A DNA stretch of 23,282 bases from Chara braunii (GCA_003427395.1 BFEA01000811.1:450677-473958), one strand, 5' to 3'. Positions 1 through 9,971 are shown, numbered from the stretch's first letter. Notes: a model not told the origin generated them from the letters alone. Translations and numbers: made by a program.

Positions 1-485
1 AAACCCCTTTCATTGGTCTACTTTTGCATTCAGTTGTTGAGACCTTGTCATTCGTGCCTCCACTTCTTAGATACTTTATGTACATTATACATAAAATGAT
101 GTTGTGCAAGCAAGGAAGGGAGACAACTCTGCGATAACATGCTAGATCTTTTGTTTAGGAATGTAGTTGTACAAACTGTTGTCGTTTTGTCAATAACATA
201 TTGAAGAACGATTTTCAATTTTTTTTTTTTTTTCATAGAGAATATGTTATAACCAGTGTCCGTTCTAGGGAGTGCTCGAAATAGATCGTCCTCACCAGAA
301 CGATAATCGTTATGCAATTATATCTTTATTTTGTTGTCAGCATGAACTGTACATTACAATCGACATTGTAAGTGTACTTTGCTCCTCCTCGTGCATCTTT
401 ATAGTGTTGGCTTCGTATACACATCATAATGTCTTTCGCTGCAACTGATGGATGATGGATTATATTTTTCGTTTTACAAACGAGT

Positions 486-486
<1 letters not shown>

Positions 487-544
<58 letters not shown>
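487..544. repeat. (CT)29 dinucleotide microsatellite
   Basis: Twenty-nine perfect CT units (GA on the other strand). It creates artefactual Arg-Glu repeat frames on the minus strand. An interrupted CA-rich stretch follows at about 570-606. Confidence 0.98.
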
Positions 545-549
<5 letters not shown>

Positions 550-1468
550 GTTTGCCTGTTTCCAACAAAAATACACACACACACCCACAATCTCATATAC
601 ACACATACTCAAAAACATTGAATACACATAAACTTTAAAAAGATGACACAAATTGAGAGAATATGATATCTGCAGCTCTTTTCAACATATGGCACTGCAC
701 GTTGAACACGTACAAGTAACATGTGATACTGCATGTGACCCTCTCACAACCGCTTCCTTGTTCTTTGTAGTAAAGGGTGTCTGTGAATTACAATGTATTG
801 CAAAAGACGAAAACCTTTCATTAAATGCACCGGAGAACAATCGCACCTTAATTTCTTGATTTAAATACAATTTTATAACTGAAGGAGCGTGAAACAGTGT
901 ACGAAGGATTTTGAGTAATCATCTTATATTCTACGGACACTACATGTCCGTTCGCAATGTATATTCCTTTGACACGTCGTAGCCGGTAGGTGCGTTGTAA
1001 TATCGTACAAAATATTGCATTCATATTGAAAATGAATACCACCTGCCGACCAACGTAGCATTGAAGACAAAAATAGTTAAAGTTATGTAGTTGCGGAACA
1101 TTATTATCAGAATCAGTGAGAGTCATGTGTTGCTTTGACAATCTTTTTGTTTAAAGTATATTGGCACACACTTGGCGACGACATCACCCCTATATCATCC
1201 CTGTTCCTTGGACACGGGGAAACCCACACATGCCATAACATACGTAGACTACAAAATACAATATAATTTCTTTTTTTCACCGCTAAATTTTTGAAAGTGA
1301 GCAGCAACCAAAACGGAGTCTTCTCAGTACAATATTGTGTCAGTTTTGTTGTAATAAAGAATGATGACTATTCGTAGTAGACGAATATATATATAATTTT
1401 TTGATTTTGAACGGTGTTGGTAAACTGTTTGTAAACAGACTTTCAACAATTTTTAAATAGGAGAGGTT

Positions 1469-1548
1469 GTTTTTATACAAATTTTCAACATAACGTCAAC
1501 TGATTAGGCAGTTTTTATACACATTTTCAACATAACCTCAACTGATTA
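1469..1548. repeat. 38-bp direct duplication (two units)
   Basis: The units at 1469-1506 and 1511-1548 match at 36 of 38 positions by eye and are offset by 42 bases. Both contain TTTTCAACATAAC and end in TCAACTGATTA. The same TTCAAC/CAACTGATTA vocabulary recurs near 2236-2330, which links this duplication to the dispersed motif family there. Confidence 0.85.
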
Positions 1549-1790
1549 CAAACTGCTGGTCCATCATTGGAATGATATTGTCTCGTATGACCTGTGTATT
1601 CAAAAGGAAGATTTCATTGGGATCCCATTTGTTCAACAGGATACCCTCATAAATTGGATAGGGAATCTGATTTTCAACAGCTGAATGTAGTACAAATCAT
1701 ACAAAAATTCTGCATGTTCCGAAGCTGCATTTTTTCTGTTGACGTGATGTCCACTTCAACAAAGTGTACGAGAGTATGATTGTGCCCTGA

Positions 1791-1822
<32 letters not shown>

Positions 1823-1833
1823 CTGCTGGTCGT

Positions 1834-1864
<31 letters not shown>
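1791..1864. repeat. GT microsatellite followed by a 31-base G homopolymer
   Basis: An interrupted (GT)n tract (1791-1822) is followed after 11 bases by 31 consecutive Gs (1834-1864). On the minus strand this gives a spurious proline run. A G run this long is rare in nuclear DNA. It could form G-quadruplexes, but its true length may be a base-calling or assembly artefact. Confidence 0.95.
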
Positions 1865-1867
<3 letters not shown>

Positions 1868-2069
1868 GGAGTGGGAAGGTCTGGCTCAGTTGTAGAACTG
1901 CAATCGAAGTTTGTATAAAGGTTCACCAATAAAGGCGGGAACTCAGTCGTAAAAGATCGTATTCCATCCTCGACCAAGCAGTGAAATCAAGATCCCCAAC
2001 GAACACTAGCTATTTTCGACAATGACCGAGTCACGGAGTTCCTCAATCGAATGCTCGACAATACTCCGA

Positions 2070-2089
2070 TCGACGCATGCATGCGTCGA
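2070..2089. repeat. 20-bp perfect palindrome
   Basis: TCGACGCATGCATGCGTCGA reads identically on both strands and has no spacer. It lies in non-coding DNA with no adjacent gene. A binding site for a dimeric protein is possible, but nothing else supports that. Confidence 0.9.
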
Positions 2090-2141
2090 GATGAATGGTT
2101 ATCTCATCAAAAGGCAGGAATCATCATTCCAAACACAACAC

Positions 2142-2190
2142 CATCACATTTCCAACACAATTCATCACATTTCCATCACATTTTCATCAC
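2142..2190. repeat. short CATCACATTT-type tandem repeat
   Basis: Four copies of CATCAC, three followed by ATTT, occur with spacings of about 21, 11 and 11 bases. This is a small degenerate minisatellite with no coding signal. Confidence 0.7.
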
Positions 2191-2883
2191 GATTCGAATT
2201 TGATATCGTACATGAAGTCCTGTGTTCAGTTGTTTAACAACTGATTACCAAGACACATTTCAACGTGCGCTACGCACTTCAACAGATTATAAACAGATTA
2301 AAAACTGTTTACCAACACAAATTTCAACAGTTTATCATGTCACTTCATATGGACAACATAACTCACCAACGTTGGTTTTCATCACTTCCTGTTGACCATG
2401 GTGCATGTACCAGGGAAAACAATATAAAAACAGTTTGTAAACAGTTCAAAGGGGTGAAGGACCCACAATCAACGCAAAAAAAAAAAAAACGACAATTTTT
2501 CTGTTGTATTCCTTTGGTAGTTACTTTGAAAAGTTCTCTCAATGCACCAGAAGTTAACATTCTTGTTAAATTCCCCGAGCTCTTGATTCTTCCTTTCCCT
2601 TCTCAGTGTTCAAAGGACATCATAGGCTCATGAGGCATACCTGAATTCAAGTCTGATTCTCTCTCTGTCAATAATATCAGTCTCCTTTTCCAATCCCGTG
2701 TGATACCTTACACACGAAATAAATAAGACACACTTAGCAGCTGTGACTCTCAAGAGAATCAATAATCAATGGAAGTAATAAAATTAATATGAAGCTCACA
2801 TACTGTCAATAGTTCTCACGCCCTAATCAAAACTCAAAGATGACAATGACCCAGGCTCATTCCACACACGAAAATTTTTCATG

Positions 2884-2901
2884 TCCCCAACAACGGCGCC
2901 A
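2884..2901 (-). other. candidate tRNA-Asp primer-binding site (minus-strand LTR element)
   Basis: Read on the minus strand, this is TGGCGCCGTTG followed by TT and then GGGGA. From established plant tRNA-Asp sequence, a perfect site would be TGGCGCCGTTGCCGGGGA, so 16 of 18 bases match. The same first 11 bases open the well-supported primer site at 16743 on the plus strand. A minus-strand LTR would then lie just above 2901. That stretch holds a minus-strand AATAAA at about 3093-3098, which would suit an LTR polyadenylation signal. No TG...CA-bounded LTR pair and no gag/pol were found downstream (below 2884), so any element is decayed, solo or non-autonomous. Confidence 0.45.
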
Positions 2902-3393
2902 TTTTGGTCGCACTTTTTTCCAGTCGGGCCACTTCGGGTGACCGGAAAGCCAACAGGCTGTCACGCAGGATTTTGTATGTGATTGCAATAAATAAAATAA
3001 ATTAAATAAGCAAATCCCTTCCTGTTGTGTGCGTCCGGCTTCGAGCGAGACCCTTCAATTGCGGTCTTCCCCGGTCCCCGGTCTTATCAATCTTTTATTT
3101 TGATTCGGAACAGCAGAGAATTATGCAAATAATAGTCATAAAAATTATAGTGTTATGCATGCACCACTAATATCGATCTGATTTTGAGAACTGTGACATA
3201 ATCATCCATGAAGGCAATCATCAAGTAAGAACAATGCAGGAGGCAAGACTGACTGGCTCGAGCAATGACAGGAGCTTCTGAATGAGGGAAGAATGAGAAC
3301 TCATAATAGTCTCAGGGAGTACATATAGAAGAGGTCATGGCCAACACCGTTCAAGAACCCTCACTCATCCCTCTGAACTTTACTTTCTATCCG

Positions 3394-4500
3394 TCACTTT
3401 GCTGCCTTTTGTCCGGGTTTCTTGCCATGTCTCCGTACTCTCTGAGGCTGTGGTCTCTGTATGTAGAACCACCTCAACCCTGCAAGTTCCGAGCACTTCC
3501 ACCCAAGCCACATGATACGGAAGTCAGCCATAGCACAAAACTCTTCCCATAATGTAGGGAGGTAGGGCTGAGAGAAGACTCCTCGCCTAAAATGCGGGTA
3601 CTCGGACGACTCAGTCACTGCCTCATAGTCGATTGTTGCGGGGGAAATGTACCTCTTGGCTAGGTCCACCAAGTCACCTCAACAAGATCCATCAGTGAGA
3701 AAGGAGGGTACTGGGGGCCTGGAGTAGTCAACATAGAACTTTGGTCCGAAGTTGCGAATCAGCTTTACCCCTTTCTCATCAAGTTTCTTCTCTCCCCCCT
3801 CAAGGTACTCAGCCGCCGCAATCCAGATTGAGTCGAAGTGCGCATGAAACTCCCGACCTTTCTTCAGATAAGGCCTGAGGTCATGAACGTTGCCCCCTGC
3901 GAAGCTAGTGAGGACGACAAAAACTGACAGGTCTTCCCTCCTGAAGCGAGTGATACTGACATACTGATATCTGACCGCCTCTTTGGAAGAGATCTGATTG
4001 AGACTGACCAAAATTGATTCACTGACCGGACTGGACTGAACCGTACTCATGGGTAGACCATTCGGTACAAACTGGCTAGATGATCACTGAGAACAGATTG
4101 CTGAGAATTGTCTACTGGAAACTTTGGATGATATATGTTCGCTGGCCGATACTCAAATTGTACGCTGGCTGATTTCCTGATTTGTATATTGCCTGAGTCT
4201 ATCAGATTGAATACTGACTGGCTGATCGAATGCTGACTGGTCTTCTGATTGAATGCTGAGTAGACTTTGATTAATTGCTGATGGATTGCTGATCAGGGAA
4301 CTTTTTTGACTGCTAATCAGAAAACTCACTTGATTGCTGTTTCTGGATACTATATCTGAATGTTGTGTTTGAATGTTGTTTGACTCACTGGTAAGAAAAC
4401 TGATTACTGCTGAATAACTGCTGACTGAGAATTCCACGTAACACGGATAGTTGGATACTGAATCGTAGAAGACAGTGATACTAACTGGCTTCTTGACTGT
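3394..4500 (-). pseudogene. unrecognised protein frame interrupted only by TGA codons
   Basis: One minus-strand frame runs from just inside a TAA (4503-4501) to a TGA at 3396-3394, broken by in-frame TGA at 4155-4153, 4086-4084 and 3681-3679. The N-terminal half (4500 to about 4030) is rich in Ser, Gln, Asn and Ile and comes from degenerate CTGATTG-type DNA. The C-terminal half (about 4000-3397) looks like a folded protein: mixed hydrophobic and charged, with aromatic clusters such as FVVLTSFAGGN and WEEFCAMADFRIMWLGWKC, then a basic tail. The best in-frame ATG is at 4050. The same style of sequence continues across each TGA, so this is read as one decayed gene or mobile-element protein. I do not recognise the family. 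An intron-containing gene with mis-set boundaries is the alternative. Confidence 0.4.
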
Positions 4501-4640
4501 TAGATGCTTATCTGTTTAGTGAATGCTCAATTGAGTGTTATCCGAGTACTGTCTGAGTGAGTGTAGTTACACTGAGTTACCAACTTGTTGGTCAACGTGG
4601 CATAGCGCAATAAGGAAGGCTACAGACTGTTCGCTGAGTG
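4081..4640. repeat. degenerate CTGATTG / GAATGCTGA low-complexity repeat
   Basis: The motifs CTGATTG, ATTGCTGA, GAATGCTGA and CTGACTGG recur throughout this stretch at irregular spacing. On the minus strand the repeat encodes the Ser/Gln-rich part of the 3394-4500 frame. It appears to be an expanded, diverged short repeat that either became part of a coding sequence or mimics one. Confidence 0.6.
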
Positions 4641-4687
4641 CTTCGTACTTGATAATTCTAATGAGGGTAATTCAAGTACCACAAAGC

Positions 4688-4933
4688 TCAGGCAAGCTTT
4701 GCTCTAGCCTGCTCCACTGTCTCCAGTGTGGAGCTGATACTGTGTAGTTTGTCGTCACCCCCATAGAAGTAGACCACGTACTCAATGTACACTTCACCTT
4801 TCACCGCCTGAACTGCGTATTCGCGCTGAATTTTTCTTTGTAATTTCATGTCTTTGTATGCCTCATCTTCCCCCCCCTCGCTCTTACCTCTGTTTGATTT
4901 GCTTTTCACCACTAAAATCTTCCTCTCTTTCAT
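4688..4933 (-). CDS. small unrecognised protein or exon, about 81 aa
   Basis: The frame is open on the minus strand from a TAG at 4969-4967; the first ATG is at 4933 and the TGA is at 4690-4688. The product starts Lys/Arg-rich (MKERKILVVKSKSNRGKSEG), has a charged middle, then a strand-like stretch (GEVYIEYVVYFYGGDD) and a C-terminal helix-like end (ETVEQARAKLA). It has the same strand as the 3394-4500 and 8494-8880 frames but a different phase from the former. There is faint resemblance to the second half of the 8494-8880 product: a GE + beta strand + Tyr pattern and a Glu-Gln-Ala near the end. It could be an exon or remnant of the same gene or element. No known family was identified. Confidence 0.3.
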   Translation of the reverse strand: MKERKILVVKSKSNRGKSEGGEDEAYKDMKLQRKIQREYAVQAVKGEVYIEYVVYFYGGDDKLHSISSTLETVEQARAKLA

Positions 4934-6404
4934 GACCCTTGATGAGTTATCGGACTTTGACACTGACTAGAGGTTGCACTATTCGGATATCGCCTGGGTA
5001 CAATAAAACCCCAAATGATTGAGGGTTGTGCAATAGCCAGCCGCTTGCTCATCGGAACTTAAAAAAAAAGGTACTCGTGTAACAGCCCTACAGTCTTGAC
5101 TTCTGGCGGTACTTCATGTGCTCGATCGCAGATCTGTCCTTTTAACCACGCAGAGAGAGAGAACCCCTTTCCCTTTTTTTCTTTTCTTTCCTCTCGTTTC
5201 CTGTTTTCACCTTTCAGAGCCTTTCTAACTAGACTTCTGGGTGATCAGAAAACTTTGACTAGTTCCCACTTTTACCTTCGAACCGATCACCGAGCGTCAA
5301 GACAGTCAGTAAACATGCTGCATTTGGCTGCCGCTACAATATGTGTAGTATCTGCCCATCGACAGACCACTGCAGTGATTTTCACAGGCTGACTGTTCTT
5401 AAATAGCTCAAGTCCCAGCAGGCTTCCCTCAGAGTGGTGGGTGATATGTACGAACACTGAAAATCTTTCCTGAATTCGAATGATAGGTGGTTTGCAAGGT
5501 CACCCACTGATTCATCTTAACACTGGCTCAGCGATGATCTGCCCTCTAGGAAGTCACACAGGGCACACTTCAAGTAGCGAGCACGCACAAACCATGTCGG
5601 CCACTGCACCACCGAGATTACTATTTATTCTAGAATGGGAGGGTACTCTTGGGATTTTGTCGGGATTAATATTTTAGGCCCCCTTCATGCATATCTGTAC
5701 TGTCCAGGGTACTTCGTTTTAGAAAGGGAAACACACCAATCAGTCACGCTGGCCATTCTTACCTCGAACGGTATGATTAAGTCTGCACTTTTCACGCCTT
5801 TTCAGAGCTCATCACCAATTATACTTTTCAAAAGTTCGGAGCACTTAACTCATTAGGCTGACTTGCAGGGCTACTCTATTCTCTGCGCGATGGGTCTCAG
5901 ACATTCCCATGAGCGCGAGGGCTTTCGTGATTTAATCATTACATCATTGCTTGTGAGACAAACCCCGTGTTTTCACACGAAACAAGGCCCCGGAAGCATG
6001 GTCCCAACCGACATTTATAATAGCACAGACTGCTCACAGAGAGAAAAATGCGCCCCGTTCACTCCTCACCACATGTTCTCCTCCTACCTATAGCATTGGT
6101 TTTTTCACGAAATAGCCCTTGTTGATGCAAAGTTCCAGCCATACCTTCTCACGCCTCACTCTCAACCCTGAGTCCCTTCATACAACAACCCCCCTTGTCC
6201 GTTAATCGTACGGATCAAGAACGTGTATTAATAGCTATTTACTCGCAAAGGCAGAGTATATCCCTTCAGTCACCATCAAGTAGGAATTTCGCAAGAAGAT
6301 AGGAAATTCGTCCCAACATTAGTTTCTTTTTCCCCATTTACTGAATAAGGCGCCAACACAAGTAGACATCAATCCATAGAACCCATAGCAACCCCAAACC
6401 GAAT

Positions 6405-6415
6405 CTCTGATACCA
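6405..6415 (-). other. possible initiator-Met tRNA primer-binding site
   Basis: The minus strand reads TGGTATCAGAG. This equals the first 11 bases of the classic primer-binding site complementary to the 3' end of plant initiator tRNA-Met. It points in the same direction as the minus-strand frames below 4963. No LTR ending in CA is evident directly above it, and 11 bases can match by chance (about 1 in 100 for this window), so it is tentative. Confidence 0.25.
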
Positions 6416-6540
6416 GGCTTACGTCCTCCTAAGGGACGATCGAATAGTTCTAACTACACCAGAACTACTTTCGTCAACGCTTCCCACTTGCGAGAGATGC
6501 GTGGTCATCATCTGGGGTTTTAATCTCGGCCATTTCCGGG

Positions 6541-6578
6541 CCTAGACTCGCTCACTCTCTCGGATGTGAGAGTCTAGG
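6541..6578. repeat. imperfect inverted repeat (hairpin)
   Basis: CCTAGACTC-GC-TCAC (6541-6555) pairs with GTGAGAGTCTAGG (6566-6578). This gives 13 base pairs with a 2-base bulge around a 10-base loop. It is not followed by a T-run and not next to a gene. Confidence 0.75.
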
Positions 6579-8493
6579 CAGGGAAATGGAAGCAGGGGGA
6601 ATAGAGAAAGAAAGACAGTTTTTAAAGTGGAATGACTTTGATCTCTACAGTGACACTGATTATTAATCCCTACGCTTGCCCGTCGATCATTGCTCGAGAA
6701 AAGTGATAATCCTTACTCCGAAACTTCCCTCTTAACTCATGACTCAACGAGCAGCTACTGCACACAAGAACGGGCAGCATGACTCGCTAAACCCCACAAC
6801 AAAAGTAACGGCTCTGATTAGATAATCTTAAAGATTGCTTAGCTTCGTTCCTACTCAACCCCGTAGACTCACCCCAGCTATACGCGGTTTTCAAAACTAG
6901 TACTCACCTTAACTTCCGTTGCTTGAACTAGCACTTCACTTACACTATCGCACTTCCCGTGTAGGCAAGGAAAACACGATGTCGTCCATGCACCATCAGG
7001 TTTGACCCACTCTGCAGAAGGGCATCATTGTCGCTCACTTCTGATACAGCTGTCTGCACCTTTCACCTTCACCAGTCATTCATCACAAGGATGACATTCG
7101 TATTACCAGGCCAAGAAGAGGGTGAAGTTGCTATCGCACACCAACAGCAAGGACGTCAATAGACTCTCAAAGATCATTCTTCGCGGCAGGCAGGTGCTGA
7201 TCGAAATCAAGATGCAACTCACGCCACTCCTCTTTCTTCCGCGCGCGGTCCACCACTGAGCCAGTCTTTTCACTAGTACAGATGCATAGAAACATTCTCC
7301 GACAAGGATCGAGCCGACAGACGCATACTTGGGGAAGCGTAAGAAGACTAACTGCATCTCTCATGCCTGACCGCGTTCATCCACACGCTCTCTCACGGTG
7401 GACCAATGTTCGTTCACACACCCACTTCTCATGCGTCAGCGCTGCTCTCACTTTTCCCCTACGTCTTTCTCAGCTTCTGCCGAAAACCAGCCTTGTCATA
7501 TCACCATTTAACATTATCTACTGCCCAAAATAGCTTAGACTAAGTCCCTCCTACCTCCCACAAGACTCCTCTACGCTCAAATCCCGCAGAGTGTCTTAGC
7601 GCAGATTCACCCTTTCAAGAAAGGCATATATGTGGCGAAAAACTCGCACAAACCCGGTAACCGCTGCAGTTGCGATGATGAGAGGGAGGAGGCCAACTTC
7701 GCGTAATGTCGCTGCTGCAGTCCAACTCTCGTTCTCCCATGTCGCAGCTAGCTCTTGTTAGCTGGCCATAGTCAACCTCATGCTTCGTGAAATGACATGC
7801 TCTCGGGTCATACGTGACAATCCACACGTCTCTCAGGAAGAAGCGGGCTTCGCCCGTCCCACTCCTAGAAACCAATGGTGACGTCAACTAGGGGTAAACT
7901 ACTGATACAATTACCTGCACTGGAACTGACTCGGCTTTCACCAATTACACATCGGCCAGCTGGCGACTGCAGTCACACACACACAAGCAAATAACGACAG
8001 CTCTGTGTCCACGAAGGTGGGGATGTCATGTTTGCCACACAACAAGCAGATTTCATGACGACCTACTATTACCTCACAACCAAAATCCTCTCACTTGATG
8101 ACTACTACCTATGCCATTTCTGGCAGGACCTCTCTCTCTTTTGCCCTTTCCGTCACTACAGTAGGAATAGGGCATCGTGTGAGCATACGCACGACGGTTG
8201 ACGTCAGCTTCCCCCGTTGACCTTGTTTTTTTTTTTTGTTGCTCTCCCTGTTCTGCGACCTTGTCGCGTGTGTCTCCCGTGCAACTGCTTAACCGCGTTG
8301 TAGCTCACTCCCCGTTTCTCAGAACGGCACATGTTGACCTCTGGACGCTGCTCTCTCACACACGTCCTTTCCCCCTGTTCTGTCTCTCCCCTGTCCCGCG
8401 GCCCCTCGGCGTCAGTTGTCGAGAGCTGGCCTCGGGTCCCTCTTCCACCGGCTTCACAGCTCGGTGGTGCCTCTGGATCTCGCCTGGTCGATT

Positions 8494-8880
8494 CTAGGAC
8501 CTGAGGTTCGTTTCCCGATCTCCCGCTTCGCTCATTTCACTTTCCCCGCCTGAGTCCCTGTCCACGTGGGCCTGTTCCAGGTCCGCTGTGTCCATTGAGG
8601 TCTCGGTCTCATGATACAAGACCGTCACCTGCAGCCTTACAGTCTCCCCGTCCCTCCTGTAGCGCCTTTCCACACAGTTTTTTGCCTCCGTGATCACGTC
8701 CTGTAGTTTTCCATCAGTCCGCATCTCCACCTCTTTTGCTCCTTCCACGTTAATCTTCATCCTTACTTCATCACCCCCATCGTAGTTGAGCATGACTGTG
8801 ATCCAGGGCCCTTCCCCATACATGGGCTTCAAGCGGGCCTGGTGATACCAGTACCCAGGCCTGTAGCCGTGCAGCGCCAT
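8494..8880 (-). CDS. small hypothetical protein, 128 aa
   Basis: This is the most gene-like frame outside the retrotransposon. The ATG at 8880 sits in a favourable plant-type context (GGCTATGGCG) and the frame stays open to a TAG at 8496-8494. A GTG two codons upstream could extend it, but the ATG is preferred. The N-terminus is aromatic and basic (MALHGYRPGYWYHQARLKP). Then follow a strand-rich region (WITVMLNYDGGDEVRMKI), a charged middle, a second strand-like stretch (VRLQVTVLYHETE) and an acidic Asp/Glu/Ser C-terminal tail. No signal peptide, membrane helix or known motif is visible, so a cytosolic or nuclear protein would be expected. It may be an exon of a longer minus-strand gene, since an AG-GT lies at the end of the frame. 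No function is assigned. Confidence 0.4.
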   Translation of the reverse strand: MALHGYRPGYWYHQARLKPMYGEGPWITVMLNYDGGDEVRMKINVEGAKEVEMRTDGKLQDVITEAKNCVERRYRRDGETVRLQVTVLYHETETSMDTADLEQAHVDRDSGGESEMSEAGDRETNLRS

Positions 8881-8889
8881 AGCCACTCT

Positions 8890-9560
8890 TTCTCAATAGT
8901 CAACGCCAATGCTCAATCCGCACTATCCCTGCTCGCAGCACTTAGCCAGGCTGAGTCCCGGGTACCAGGAATCAAGGCTTTTGCGCAATAGGAGCAGCCT
9001 CCGTTTTAAAGAGCTACAGGCGAGTGCGACCCCGGCGTGCTCTAAACGAAAAGCTTCAAAACTTTATAAAAATTCGAAAGTAAACAAAATAATTTCAAAA
9101 CTGTGATTTTACATAAAAGAAAGCCAAAGAAAAGAAAAGAAAAGAAAAGAGCTTATGGCCGCGATATCCACAGGCCTTCTGCTATCGGTCCCTGTCGCTT
9201 CGTCTCACTGAAAAGTGACTGCTATTCTGAGGTAATGGTCCCATAACGGGATACCAGCGATCACATTCCCCTTTTTAAAATACAATTTCGGCGTATCCCT
9301 GTTGGGGACCCGTGTCCGATGGCAAGGAGGGGGCTTATGACCCTTCTTCGGGGGTGATAGGCTCCCTACCAATGCGGCCGCGGGTCGCCCTTCTTTTGGG
9401 GTCCCGCCGCGCGGCGCCCAATCAGCACGAACAAATTTACGAGGGGTCGGGCCGGTCTAGACCGTCAGGCTGTATTCGTAACTCATAAGAACAAACCGTC
9501 GACCTCTCCCTACGACGTGACAGAACCCAAAAAGGGAAAAGTCACGCCTAAAAATCGGTA
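8890..9560. other. non-coding stretch with an AAAAG microsatellite and a 12-bp palindrome
   Basis: No gene is supported. It contains an (AAAAG)n tract at about 9126-9151, a GC-rich block (about 9300-9470) and the perfect palindrome CGGTCTAGACCG at 9453-9464. Confidence 0.65.
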
Positions 9561-9569
9561 AGTTGATAG

Positions 9570-9845
9570 TAATAATAATAATAATAATAATTGCAGAAAG
9601 AAAAAGAAAACCCTTCTTCAGACCCCACTGTATCTGCCCCTTCCAATACAGCTACTGGGGGTTCCACCGCGCGGAGCTTAGAAGCGCAGACCCAGTACAG
9701 GTGATACACGAAGGGTTGGGCTTGCCTAAGCCGCACTACCACCGCCCGAACTCAGAATTCGAGCCGTTGGCCTTCCCGCGAAATGACAGGCCAACAGGAG
9801 AAAATTGAAACAGAAAAATTAAGTAACAATAATAATAATAATAAT
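9570..9845. repeat. two (TAA/AAT)n microsatellites in similar flanks
   Basis: (TAA)7 at 9570-9590 and (AAT)6 at 9828-9845 are both preceded by an AAGT...(A)GTAA-type stretch and followed within 10 bases by ATTGCAG and A-rich sequence. The shared flanks suggest duplicated insertions or tails of the same repeat family, not two independent microsatellites. Confidence 0.7.
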
Positions 9846-9963
9846 AGGCATTGCAGCAAAAATCAGAAAAAAGGTAAGGAAAATTGTAACATCACAGTGG
9901 TCGGAAGCCACTGGGTTTTCCCCGAACTAGAACCGAGTTCAAATTCGACATTTTATTTCTTTC

Positions 9964-9971
<8 letters not shown>

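Larger units (their letters stand above)
1414..2318. mobile_element. possible decayed DNA transposon or MITE-like element
   Basis: The 12-mer GTGTTGGTAAAC at 1414-1425 recurs in perfect inverted orientation at 2307-2318. Both copies continue inward with related sequence built from AAACAGTTT/AAACTGTTT-type motifs, such as CTGTTTGTAAACAG just inside the left end. Another AACAGTTTGTAAACAGTT lies outside, near 2430. No transposase frame is present and no clear target-site duplication flanks the pair. A non-autonomous element is therefore only a suggestion; chance similarity in AT-rich DNA remains possible. Confidence 0.25.
1..2640. other. AT-rich gene-free stretch
   Basis: No supported gene on either strand. 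Short open frames here come from simple repeats and AT-rich sequence, without conserved motifs or a consistent strand. The stretch holds a T15 run (219-233), the (CT)29 tract, CA-rich sequence around 570-606, the GT/G31 tract, a 20-bp palindrome, a small CATCAC-type repeat (2142-2190) and an A-run around 2477. Dispersed motifs around 1414-1548 and 2285-2445 are listed separately. Confidence 0.7.
4970..8490. other. long stretch without a supported gene
   Basis: Plus-strand frames here lack conserved motifs and are short. Two minus-strand pieces read somewhat like protein: about 7290-7167 (ending WRELHLDFDQHLPAAKNDL) and 7887-7640 (including RFFLRDVWIVTYDPRACHF). Neither has a convincing start, so they are noted only as possible exons or relics. 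GA/CT-rich tracts occur around 5152-5200 and 8130, and a T-run near 8226-8237. Confidence 0.55.

Noticed and set aside
326-651. Minus-strand frames with long Arg-Glu repeats
   Set aside because: They are translations of the (CT)29 microsatellite.
1756-1977. Minus-strand proline-rich frame
   Set aside because: The proline run is the G31 homopolymer; the rest is non-coding in character.
2265-2633. 122-codon plus-strand frame
   Set aside because: AT-rich sequence with an A-run encoding Lys; no domain, and it overlaps the dispersed repeat motifs.
9558-9596. Tiny intron GTAAGT...TTGCAG
   Set aside because: Only about 39 bases, mostly a TAA microsatellite, with no coding exon on either side.
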